From Microcella sp. (GTDB taxonomy: Bacteria; Actinomycetota; Actinomycetes; Actinomycetales; Microbacteriaceae), in NCBI GenBank assembly GCA_020216895.1, contig JAIWOM010000094.1, forward strand, positions 1-6,096: DNA of 6,096 nt, in the 5' to 3' direction. Positions 1 through 4,591 of the stretch are shown one piece after another. The position numbers and the translations under genes are program-made. Within the stretch, counting starts at the first letter, position 1; each line of letters begins with the position of its first letter. The notes under the pieces are model-generated. The model saw nothing but the letters and a program-made list of their open reading frames with translations, was not told the DNA's origin and did no database searches.

Positions 1-240
1 GGCGACCGCGGCCCCGCCATCGCCCAGGCCGGTGAGCTGCTGCGCGGCCCGCACGGCGAGCGCAGCGGCGAGCGCGTCGAGCAGCGGATCGAGCAGCGCA
101 TGGACGAGCGGATGAACGAGCGCATGGACGAGCGCATGGACGAGCGCCAGGAGCAGCGCGACGAGCTGCGCGCCCAGTTCGAGCAATGGCTGCAGGAGCA
201 GGGCATCGAGCCGGGCGCTCCCGCGACGCCCGCGCCCTAG
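1..240 (+). CDS. C-terminal end of an unidentified charged, Glu/Arg/Gln-rich protein (partial, 5' end outside window)
   Basis: Frame 1 is open from the first base to TAG at 238-240, giving 79 residues. Almost every codon ends in G or C, as in the clear genes here, so the frame is probably real. The visible part is a long, highly charged stretch (EQRIEQRMDERMNERMDER and onward) with no aliphatic core and then a Trp-containing helix (QFEQWLQEQG). A Pro/Ala-rich end (GAPATPAP) closes the protein. This predicts a long alpha-helix or coiled coil followed by a flexible tail. A 12-base unit encoding M-D/N-E-R is repeated four times. I do not recognise the family, and the functional domain probably lies upstream. 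It converges on the potassium operon with 34 bases between. The internal ATGs at 100, 112, 124 and 136 lack a convincing ribosome binding site and look like repeat codons, not starts. Confidence 0.72.
   Translation, partial: GDRGPAIAQAGELLRGPHGERSGERVEQRIEQRMDERMNERMDERMDERQEQRDELRAQFEQWLQEQGIEPGAPATPAP
100..147 (+). repeat. Four tandem 12-base units encoding M-D/N-E-R
   Basis: The unit ATGGACGAGCGS occurs four times head to tail (100-111, 112-123, 124-135, 136-147). The second copy has AAC for GAC, and the first ends CGG instead of CGC. The units are in frame with the partial gene, so changes in copy number would lengthen or shorten a charged helix by four residues without a frameshift. Less exact EQR/GER units flank the array on both sides. 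Confidence 0.85.
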
Positions 241-274
241 CCCCGCATCCGTCGCCGGGGCGGCATCGGCCGGT

Positions 275-946
275 TCAGCTGTCGAGCGACGCGAACCGGT
301 CGATGTCGCGCTCGGTGCCCGACACGATGATGAGGTCGTGGTTCGACACCACGGTCTGCTCGGTGGCGTAGGTGAAGGGCTTGCCCGGGCTCTTCACGCC
401 GACGACCGTGATGTTGTACTTCGAGCGCACCTTCGACTCGGTCAGCGACAGCCCGCGGATCGGCTTCGGCGGGTACATCTTCACCAGCACGAAGTCGTCG
501 TCGAACTCGATGAAGTCGATCATGCGGCCCGAGACCAGGTGGGCGACGCGCTCGCCGGCCTCCGCCTCCGGGTAGATCACGTGGTTCGCGCCGATGCGGG
601 CGAGGATCTTGCCGTGCGACTGGCTGATGGCCTTCGACCAGATCTGCGGGATCTTGAGGTCGACGAGGTTCGCCGTGATCAGCACGCTCGACTCGATCGA
701 CGAGCCCGTCGCGACGACGGCGATGCTGAACTCGTCGGCGCCGATCTGGCGGAGGGCATCCAGCGACCGGGCGTCGGCCTGCACCGCGTGGGTGACCCGC
801 TCGGCCCACTTCTGCACGAGCGCCGGGTCCTCATCGACGGCGAGCACCTCGCGGCCGAGCCTCTGCAGCTGCCCCGCGGTCGCCGCGCCGAACCGACCGA
901 GGCCGATCACGAGCACGGGAGCGTCGTGGCGGATTCTCTCAACCAA
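275..946 (-). CDS. ktrA: TrkA/KtrA-family potassium uptake regulatory subunit (RCK domain protein)
   Basis: This is a 223-residue cytoplasmic subunit that gates a TrkH/KtrB potassium channel by binding nucleotides. The N-terminal RCK_N Rossmann fold begins at residue 11 with VLVIGLGRFG (glycine motif 15-20), and an acidic residue (D38, in VLAVDED) sits at the end of the second strand where the ribose is normally bound. Residues about 140-220 form the RCK_C domain, ending GTERDIDRFASLDS. A single RCK_N/RCK_C pair of about 220 residues matches KtrA; E. coli TrkA is a double-length protein. The chosen start is TTG at 944-946, inside the last codons of the channel gene (8-base overlap). AGAGAGG lies 7 bases upstream, and no later start keeps the first Rossmann strand intact. 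In firmicutes the RCK_C domain of KtrA binds c-di-AMP; whether this one does is inference. Confidence 0.93.
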   Translation of the reverse strand: MVERIRHDAPVLVIGLGRFGAATAGQLQRLGREVLAVDEDPALVQKWAERVTHAVQADARSLDALRQIGADEFSIAVVATGSSIESSVLITANLVDLKIPQIWSKAISQSHGKILARIGANHVIYPEAEAGERVAHLVSGRMIDFIEFDDDFVLVKMYPPKPIRGLSLTESKVRSKYNITVVGVKSPGKPFTYATEQTVVSNHDLIIVSGTERDIDRFASLDS

Positions 947-2393
947 CGATGGGCCTCTCTTCTGCCCGGCGGAACAGCTGCCGGCGCTGACTGGCGGCGA
1001 GGGCCGCGGCGAGGGTCACTGTACCAACGCGACCCGCCCACATGGTGGCCGCGAGCACGTACTTCGCCGCATCCGGGAGCTCGTTGCTGGTGAGCCCCGT
1101 CGACAGGCCGCAGGTGGCGAAGGCGGAGATCACGTCGAACAGCACGTAGTCGAGCGGCGCCTTCGTGATGTGCAGCACGAGCACCGACGCGGTGGCGACG
1201 ATCGTCGCGCCCCACAGCACGATGCTGACCGCGAGGCGCAGCACGTCGGTGGGGATCCGGCGCCCGAAGGCCTCCATGTCGTCGACCCCGCGCGCCTCGG
1301 CCACGGCCGCGAAGAACAGCACCGCCAGCGTGGTCACCTTGATGCCGCCGGCGGTGGATGCGGAGCCGCCGCCGACGAACATCAGCATGTCGAGCACGAG
1401 CAGGGTCGACCCGTTCATCTCGCCGATGTCGACGGTCGACAGGCCGCCCGACCGGGACATGATCGAGGTGAAGACCGCCGTCATCGGGCGTACCGGGCCG
1501 TCCTGCGCGCCGAGCGTGGCGGGGTTCGTCCACTCGAGCACGGCGATGACGAGGCCGCCGAACGCGATGAGGATCAGCGTGGTCCAGAGCGTGATGCGCG
1601 CGTGCAGGGTCAGGCGTGCGCGGGTGCGCAGCCAGCGGCCGAGCGCGAAGATCACCGGGAAGCCGATCGCGCCGAGGAACACCGCGATGGAGAGCACCGA
1701 GAGCATCCACGGGTCGGCCGCGAAGCGCTCCATGCCGGGCGCGAAGGGCACGAAACCGGTGTTGGTGAAGGCGGAGAGCGCGAGGTAGAAGCCCTGCCAG
1801 ATCGCCGTCCAGGGGTCGAAGCCCTCGATCAGCAGCCGCGGGACGATGAGGGCGGTGATGGCCAGCTCGATGACGATCGCGCTCGCCGCGACGGTGAACA
1901 GCAGGCCGCCGATCTCGCCCAGCCGCACCGCCTGCGACTCGGAGACCGGGCCGCCGTGCACGCGCGCGGCGTTGGTGTCGCTCGCGGCGATCAGCTTGGC
2001 GCGCAGGCCGATGCGGCGCGCGACGACGAGGCCCAGGATGCTCGCCATCGTCAGCACGCCGATGCCGCCGACCTGCATCGCGAGGATGATGACGATGTTG
2101 CCGAACGGCGACCAGTGGGTGGCCATGTCGACGGTCGTGAGACCGGTCACGCAGATCGCCGAGACGGCCGTGAAGAGCGCGTCGGCGAGCGGGGTGCCGC
2201 CCGTGCCGCTGCCGGCCCGGGCGATCGGCAGGGTGAGCAGCAGGGTCGTGATGAGGATGAGGATCGTGAAGATGAGGATCGCGAACCGCGCGGGCGATGC
2301 CATCGCCGACTCGGAGAGGGTGCTCCAGGCGCGGCGGAACGGGTTCACGCTGCCTTCGCGGTTGTTGCCGCGGATGCGGGTGCTCGTGGACAT
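939..2393 (-). CDS. ktrB: TrkH/KtrB-family potassium uptake channel subunit
   Basis: This 484-residue membrane protein forms the K+ translocating pore and works with the RCK subunit encoded directly downstream. The fold has four membrane-pore-membrane repeats, and all four pore loops are visible: VTGLTTVD (82-89), NTGF (211-214), SGGLSTVD (315-322) and TCGLSTG (427-433). The filter glycines are inferred to be G84, G213, G317 and G429. The flexible gating segment in the third repeat is present as GGGSASTAGGIK (341-352), and the conserved GRVGTVTL lies near the C-terminus (454-461). The length fits KtrB/TrkH. About 35 polar residues precede the first membrane helix (about 37-58). The ATG at 2391-2393 has GAGGAG 5 bases upstream. 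It is the first gene of a two-gene operon and ends overlapping the RCK gene. The single-RCK partner favours Ktr-type over E. coli Trk-type organisation. Confidence 0.95.
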   Translation of the reverse strand: MSTSTRIRGNNREGSVNPFRRAWSTLSESAMASPARFAILIFTILILITTLLLTLPIARAGSGTGGTPLADALFTAVSAICVTGLTTVDMATHWSPFGNIVIILAMQVGGIGVLTMASILGLVVARRIGLRAKLIAASDTNAARVHGGPVSESQAVRLGEIGGLLFTVAASAIVIELAITALIVPRLLIEGFDPWTAIWQGFYLALSAFTNTGFVPFAPGMERFAADPWMLSVLSIAVFLGAIGFPVIFALGRWLRTRARLTLHARITLWTTLILIAFGGLVIAVLEWTNPATLGAQDGPVRPMTAVFTSIMSRSGGLSTVDIGEMNGSTLLVLDMLMFVGGGSASTAGGIKVTTLAVLFFAAVAEARGVDDMEAFGRRIPTDVLRLAVSIVLWGATIVATASVLVLHITKAPLDYVLFDVISAFATCGLSTGLTSNELPDAAKYVLAATMWAGRVGTVTLAAALAASQRRQLFRRAEERPIVG

Positions 2394-2462
2394 CGACGCT
2401 CCTCACCGGCCCGCAGACCGCGAGTCATGGTACTCCCGGCCGCGGCTGACTAGCCTGGTGCC
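2394..2462. promoter_or_regulatory. Divergent promoter region between the potassium operon and the ArsR-type gene
   Basis: This 69-base gap must hold the promoters of both divergent units. On the plus strand TAGCCT (2451-2456) ends 6 bases before the ATG of the regulator gene, a leaderless arrangement. On the minus strand TACCAT (complement of 2427-2432) is a possible -10 for the channel gene, but no good -35 partner is visible, so that assignment is weak. The ribosome binding site GAGGAG of the channel gene is the complement of 2399-2404. A regulator bound here could affect both units; I see no clear inverted repeat of operator size. Confidence 0.5.
2451..2456 (+). promoter_or_regulatory. 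-10 box TAGCCT of a leaderless promoter for the ArsR-type gene
   Basis: TAGCCT matches the actinobacterial TANNNT -10 pattern. The A of the start codon falls 7 bases after its last T, the usual distance to a transcription start. There is no Shine-Dalgarno sequence before the ATG (the upstream bases are GGTGCC), which supports a leaderless mRNA. The -35 region is poor. Confidence 0.6.
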
Positions 2463-2978
2463 ATGGCCGACATCTTCGACGTGATCGCCGACTCCACCCG
2501 TCGGGAGCTGCTGCAGCACCTGCTCGATGCCTCGCTGCGCGGCGACAACGGCACGGGCGAGCTGAGCGTGAGCGAGCTCGTCGACCGCATGGATGCGACC
2601 CAGCCCACCGTGTCGAAGCACCTGAAGGTGCTGCGTGACCACGGGCTGGTCTCGGTGCGCGAGGAGGGCCAGCACCGCTACTATGCCGTCGAGCCGGGGC
2701 CGTTGGAGGAGGTCGAGGACTGGATCATCCCCTTCCTCAGCGCCGACTTCGACGCCGAGGCGGAGGCGGGCGCGGCGGTCTTCGCCGCCTGGGCTGGCAC
2801 CGACGTGACCTCGGCCGGCAGCACCGTCGGCCGAGTCGCGGCCGATGCCTCGCACCAGGCGCGGACCCTCATCGAGGGCGCCCAGGAGCGGCTGCACGAT
2901 GTGCAGGAGAAGCTGCAGGACGTTCAGGATGCGGTGGCCAAGCGCCTGCCCTGGAAGCACTCCGAGGGCGACCGCTGA
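2463..2978 (+). CDS. ArsR-type winged helix-turn-helix transcriptional regulator with C-terminal coiled-coil-like tail
   Basis: This 171-residue protein is a DNA-binding regulator of the ArsR/SmtB fold. Residues 1-25 (FDVIADSTRRELLQHLL) are the typical first helices. The HTH spans about 35-57 (LSVSELVDRMDATQPTVSKHLK), and the wing is 63-76 (VSVREEGQHRYYAV). There is no cysteine in the whole protein, so the CxC-type metal site of ArsR/SmtB sensors is absent; this looks like a non-metal member. After an acidic, Ala-rich linker (about 92-115) comes an amphipathic helix at about 133-163 with heptad-like spacing (LIEGAQERLHDVQEKLQDVQ). It ends in a basic LPWKHSEGDR. This tail is not part of a standard ArsR domain and may drive oligomerisation or partner binding. 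It is divergent from the potassium operon. The ATG at 2463 lacks a ribosome binding site and appears leaderless. Ligand and targets are unknown. Confidence 0.92.
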   Translation: MADIFDVIADSTRRELLQHLLDASLRGDNGTGELSVSELVDRMDATQPTVSKHLKVLRDHGLVSVREEGQHRYYAVEPGPLEEVEDWIIPFLSADFDAEAEAGAAVFAAWAGTDVTSAGSTVGRVAADASHQARTLIEGAQERLHDVQEKLQDVQDAVAKRLPWKHSEGDR

Positions 2979-3008
2979 CGACGGCCCGATGACCCCTACT
3001 CAGGCGTC

Positions 3009-3037
3009 TTTACAGCAGTCACACCAGCCCCTACAGT
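3009..3037 (+). promoter_or_regulatory. Sigma70-type promoter TTTACA-N17-TACAGT for the HTH-bS22 unit
   Basis: TTTACA (3009-3014) and TACAGT (3032-3037) are separated by exactly 17 bases, close to the housekeeping consensus and the best -35/-10 pair in the window. Transcription should start near 3044. The two elements also share a TACAG core, so the promoter contains an imperfect direct repeat (TACAGCAGT and TACAGTGAA, starts 21 bases apart). That repeat could be only the promoter or could double as an operator. Confidence 0.75.
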
Positions 3038-3056
3038 GAACTCTTGGCACACGCGC

Positions 3057-3066
3057 CACCCGGGTG
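3057..3066. promoter_or_regulatory. Perfect 10-base palindrome CACCCGGGTG just after the predicted transcription start
   Basis: CACCCGGGTG is its own reverse complement and lies about 13-22 bases downstream of the expected start site. That is a position where a repressor would block transcription. In RNA the same region can form a small bulged hairpin (3053-3060 with 3068-3074). Its role is inferred only from position and symmetry; short GC palindromes also occur by chance in such DNA. Confidence 0.3.
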
Positions 3067-3097
3067 CGGTGCGCTCACTCGACAGGATTGGCTGCCC

Positions 3098-3292
3098 ATG
3101 GGCCGGGATCTCTCCGACGTTCGGTTCCTCACCGTCGCCGAAGTCGCCGACATGATGCGCGTCTCCACCATGACCGTGTACCGCATGGTCCACGCCGGGG
3201 AACTCCCGGCCATCCGCTTCGGCCGCAGCTTCCGCATCCCCGAGTCGGCCGTCGCCTCGGCCATCCAGACCCCCATCGCCGACGTCGGCTAG
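3098..3292 (+). CDS. Small BldC/excisionase-like helix-turn-helix DNA-binding protein
   Basis: This 64-residue protein consists of little more than one MerR-type (excisionase/BldC-like) HTH. The body runs FLTVAEVADMMRVSTMTVYR (10-29), then MVHAGELPAIRFGRSFRIPE (30-49), where the second stretch is the wing. Proteins of this type sit directly upstream of bS22 in many actinobacteria; Rv0500A-Rv0500B is the mycobacterial example. I chose ATG at 3098-3100, preceded by AGGA at 3084-3087 (10-base spacer, rather long), because the protein then starts at the conserved-looking MGRDLSDVRFLTVAEV. The frame stays open upstream to TTG at 3044, which coincides with the predicted transcription start; an 18-residue longer leaderless form is possible but less likely. 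Unlike phage Xis genes it is not next to an integrase. Its target is unknown; autoregulation of the HTH-bS22 unit is plausible. Confidence 0.9.
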   Translation: MGRDLSDVRFLTVAEVADMMRVSTMTVYRMVHAGELPAIRFGRSFRIPESAVASAIQTPIADVG

Positions 3293-3300
3293 ACGTCCGG

Positions 3301-3306
3301 TAGACT
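3301..3306 (+). promoter_or_regulatory. Possible -10 box TAGACT of a second promoter serving bS22
   Basis: TAGACT fits TANNNT and lies 8 bases after the stop of the HTH gene. The best -35 match, CCGACG (3279-3284, 16-base spacer), agrees with TTGACA at only three positions. A start near 3313 would give a 61-base leader containing the hairpin at 3324-3356. A near copy of the motif, TAGACG, lies 11 bases upstream and overlaps the HTH stop codon. bS22 may instead rely on read-through from the promoter at 3009-3037. Confidence 0.45.
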
Positions 3307-3323
3307 CGCTCGGTACATCGCAC

Positions 3324-3356
3324 GGTCCTGAACGGGCCGTTCTCCCGTTCCAGACC
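3324..3356 (+). promoter_or_regulatory. Structured leader hairpin upstream of bS22
   Basis: GAACGGG (3330-3336) pairs perfectly with CCCGTTC (3344-3350) around a 7-base loop. The stem continues outward as CT/AG (3328-3329 with 3352-3353) and GGT/ACC (3324-3326 with 3354-3356), with one bulged C on each side (3351 and 3327). This gives 12 base pairs in all, ending 6 bases before the Shine-Dalgarno AGAGGA (3363-3368). No T-run follows, so it is not a classical intrinsic terminator. Its place suggests control of translation or mRNA stability. Biological function is inference. Confidence 0.55.
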
Positions 3357-3373
3357 ACGATCAGAGGATTGTC

Positions 3374-3472
3374 ATGGGTTCAGTCATCAAGAAGCGCCGC
3401 AAGCGGATGGCCAAGAAGAAGCACCGCAAGCTGCTGCGCAAGACGCGTCACCAGCGTCGCAACAAGAAGTAG
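3374..3472 (+). CDS. 30S ribosomal protein bS22 (AURKAIP1/COX24/mS38-like small basic protein)
   Basis: This 32-residue protein is easily missed for its size. [20 protein letters not shown] is followed by [12 protein letters not shown]. Sixteen or more residues are Lys or Arg, and there is no hydrophobic core, as expected of a peptide threaded through rRNA. The [19 protein letters not shown] signature is that of the actinobacterial AURKAIP1/COX24-domain protein, seen as bS22 in mycobacterial ribosome structures and related to mitochondrial mS38, which sits near the decoding region. The ATG at 3374 has AGAGGA 5 bases upstream, and TAG is at 3470-3472. It follows the HTH gene, as in other actinobacteria, and is followed at once by a strong terminator, so it is the last gene of its transcript. 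Identification rests on sequence recognition and conserved context. Confidence 0.95.
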   Translation: MGSVIKKRRKRMAKKKHRKLLRKTRHQRRNKK

Positions 3473-3489
3473 GGGCACGCCCCGCCGCG

Positions 3490-3526
3490 AGGCGCTCGAC
3501 CGGCTGGTCGGGCGCCTTCTGCGTTT
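3490..3526 (+). terminator. Strong intrinsic terminator after bS22
   Basis: AGGCGCTCGACC (3490-3501) pairs with GGTCGGGCGCCT (3506-3517) in a 12-base-pair stem with one G-T pair and a GGCT tetraloop. A modestly T-rich tail (TCTGCGTTT) follows on the plus strand. The minus-strand side has no T-run, so the element should end the HTH-bS22 transcript but not the convergent HAD gene. It is the most stable hairpin I found in the window. Confidence 0.8.
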
Positions 3527-3551
3527 CCGCCGTGGTTCCGGTCCAGGGGCG

Positions 3552-3579
3552 GGATGCTCAGGGCTGGATGCTCAGGGCC
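3552..3579. repeat. 14-base tandem duplication spanning the HAD stop codon
   Basis: GGATGCTCAGGGCT (3552-3565) is followed at once by GGATGCTCAGGGCC (3566-3579), 13 of 14 bases identical. The second copy contains the TGA stop of the HAD gene (complement of 3572-3574) and the codon before it. The first copy is a duplicate lying just past the stop. It looks like a small slippage event with no effect on the protein. Confidence 0.8.
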
Positions 3580-4276
3580 GCGCGTGCAGCACCGGCCAGC
3601 CGCGGGCCCGCGCGTAGCGGGTGAGGGCCGCATCGGGGTTCACGACGGTGCGATGCCCGACGAGCTCGAGCAGCGGGATGTCGTTGCGCGAGTCGCTGTA
3701 TGCCCAGCAGTCGGCCAGCCGCACGCCCTTCTCGGCGGCGAGCGCCGCGGCGGCGTCGGCCTTGTGCGCCCCGTGCATCACGGGCCCGAGCAGCCGCCCG
3801 GTGAAGACGCCGTCGACGCTCTCGATGCGCGAGCCGATCGCCCCAGTGAGGCCCAGCCGCTCGGCCATGATGGTCGCGAAGCCCTCGGGGGTGGCGGTGA
3901 TCAGCCACACCTCGTGCCCGCGCGCGAGGTGCCGCTGCGCGAGCGCGACCGTGTCGGGCAGCAGCAGGTGCACGACCCGGTCGTCGTAGGTCTCGGCGGC
4001 GAGCAGCGCGAGCTCCGCCTCCGTGTGCCCGGCCACCAGCTCGAGCGCCCGATCGCGCACCGTCCGCTGGTGCTTCTGGTTCTCGCCGACGGCGATGAAC
4101 CGCGCCTGGTGCCAGCCGAATCGCAGGATGTCGCGCCAGCCCACGAAGCCGCGGCGCCAGGCGGCGCGCCCCAGGTGGTAGATGCTCGCCCCGCGCATGA
4201 GCGTGTTGTCCACGTCGAAGAAGGCGATCACCGGGGTGCGGTCATCGCGGGGGTCGCCGTTGACGGGGGAGGACAT
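3572..4276 (-). CDS. HAD-superfamily subclass IB phosphatase (SerB1-like hydrolase)
   Basis: This 234-residue hydrolase is predicted to remove phosphate from a small substrate through a phospho-aspartate intermediate. Motif I is FFDVDNTL (nucleophile D21, acid/base D23). Motif II is ITAT with T127, motif III is K172 (HKAD), and motif IV is YSDSRNDIPLL with the Mg-binding acids D195 and D199. The C1 cap between motifs I and II is helical (about 30-110). The sequence style fits the HAD-IB/SerB1 group; despite the name, true phosphoserine phosphatase activity is not established for this group. I chose ATG at 4274-4276 because TAAGCT (complement of 4284-4289) ends 7 bases before it, giving a leaderless start. 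The open frame running further upstream only mirrors the glutaredoxin gene on the other strand. It is divergent from the glutaredoxin-SRAP pair. Confidence 0.92.
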   Translation of the reverse strand: MSSPVNGDPRDDRTPVIAFFDVDNTLMRGASIYHLGRAAWRRGFVGWRDILRFGWHQARFIAVGENQKHQRTVRDRALELVAGHTEAELALLAAETYDDRVVHLLLPDTVALAQRHLARGHEVWLITATPEGFATIMAERLGLTGAIGSRIESVDGVFTGRLLGPVMHGAHKADAAAALAAEKGVRLADCWAYSDSRNDIPLLELVGHRTVVNPDAALTRYARARGWPVLHARP

Positions 4277-4283
4277 CCCGACA

Positions 4284-4321
4284 AGCTTAGGCAGGTCGCC
4301 GCGGGCCGCGGTGCCTAGGCT
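4284..4321. promoter_or_regulatory. Divergent leaderless promoters of the HAD and glutaredoxin-SRAP units
   Basis: On the minus strand TAAGCT (complement of 4284-4289) ends 7 bases before the ATG of the HAD gene. On the plus strand TAGGCT (4316-4321) ends 6 bases before the GTG of the glutaredoxin gene. Neither start has a Shine-Dalgarno sequence, and the whole gap is 51 bases. No convincing -35 element is seen on either strand. The two -10 boxes are 26 bases apart, so RNA polymerases at the two promoters would probably exclude each other. Confidence 0.55.
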
Positions 4322-4327
4322 GGGGGC

Positions 4328-4591
4328 GTGACGACCGTGACGCTCATCGGCAAGCCGGGCTGCCACCTCTGCGAGGACGCCCGCACGGTCGTCGACGCCG
4401 TGCTGGCCGAGTTCCCGCGGGTCGGGATGCTCGAGCGGAGCATCCTCGACGACCCCGCCCTGCACGAGCGCTACTGGGACGAGATCCCCGTGGTGATGAT
4501 CGACGACGCGGTGCACACGATCTACCGGGTCGACGCCGACCGGCTGCGGGCGGCGCTCGCCGCCGCTGAGGCGACCGAAGGAGGCCACTGA
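4328..4591 (+). CDS. Glutaredoxin-like thioredoxin-fold protein (DUF836 type)
   Basis: This 87-residue cytoplasmic protein is a predicted thiol-disulfide oxidoreductase. It begins VTLIGKPGCHLCEDARTVVD, with the active-site pair C12-H-L-C15 at the start of the first helix. Residues 73-82 of a typical Grx correspond here to EIPVVMIDD, containing the cis-proline beside the active site. The short length and the CHLC motif fit the glutaredoxin-like family PF05768 (DUF836), as in mycobacterial Rv0508; the partner and reductant are not known. GTG at 4328 is chosen because the fold starts at once and TAGGCT lies 6 bases upstream (leaderless). Its last codons hold GAAGGAGG, the ribosome binding site of the next gene, and its TGA shares the A with that gene's ATG, so the two are translated as a coupled pair. 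Confidence 0.92.
   Translation: MTTVTLIGKPGCHLCEDARTVVDAVLAEFPRVGMLERSILDDPALHERYWDEIPVVMIDDAVHTIYRVDADRLRAALAAAEATEGGH
4577..4590 (+). promoter_or_regulatory. Strong Shine-Dalgarno GAAGGAGG setting the SRAP start
   Basis: GAAGGAGG (4577-4584) is nearly the full anti-16S complement, 6 bases before the ATG at 4591. It fixes the start so that Cys becomes residue 2, which the SRAP family requires. It lies inside the end of the glutaredoxin gene, favouring translational coupling. Confidence 0.85.

Noticed and set aside
100..147. CRISPR-like or non-coding tandem repeat
   Set aside because: The units are contiguous without spacers, 12 bases long, and exactly in frame with an open coding frame that has the same codon bias as neighbouring genes.
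241..274. Bidirectional terminator between the first gene and the potassium operon
   Set aside because: CCCCG (241-245) can pair with CGGGG (256-260), but the stem is only 5 base pairs with a 10-base loop and no T-run on either strand. It is too weak to call.
907..2406. A 499-codon minus-strand frame overlapping the channel gene in another register
   Set aside because: Its translation is Arg/His/Pro-rich without membrane segments, whereas the neighbouring register shows all four K+ pore loops. It is a frame shadow.
594..2453. A 619-codon plus-strand open frame across the potassium operon
   Set aside because: It is antisense to the convincing TrkH and TrkA genes. Its composition (runs of H, R, D, E, G, A) is typical of a GC-rich shadow frame, with no domain, no start signal and no plausible function.
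3098..3292. Phage or integrative-element excisionase marking an attachment site
   Set aside because: The HTH resembles Xis/BldC, but there is no integrase, tRNA or direct repeat of attachment-site type nearby. The gene sits in the conserved position upstream of bS22.
3324..3356. Intrinsic terminator or attenuator between the HTH and bS22 genes
   Set aside because: The stem is good, but it is followed by ACGATCAGAGG with no T-run, so I describe it as a leader hairpin instead.
4277..4588. N-terminal extension of the HAD protein to an upstream start
   Set aside because: The extra about 104 residues are antisense to the glutaredoxin gene and low in family-like features. The HAD domain begins just after the ATG at 4274-4276, which has a matching -10 box.
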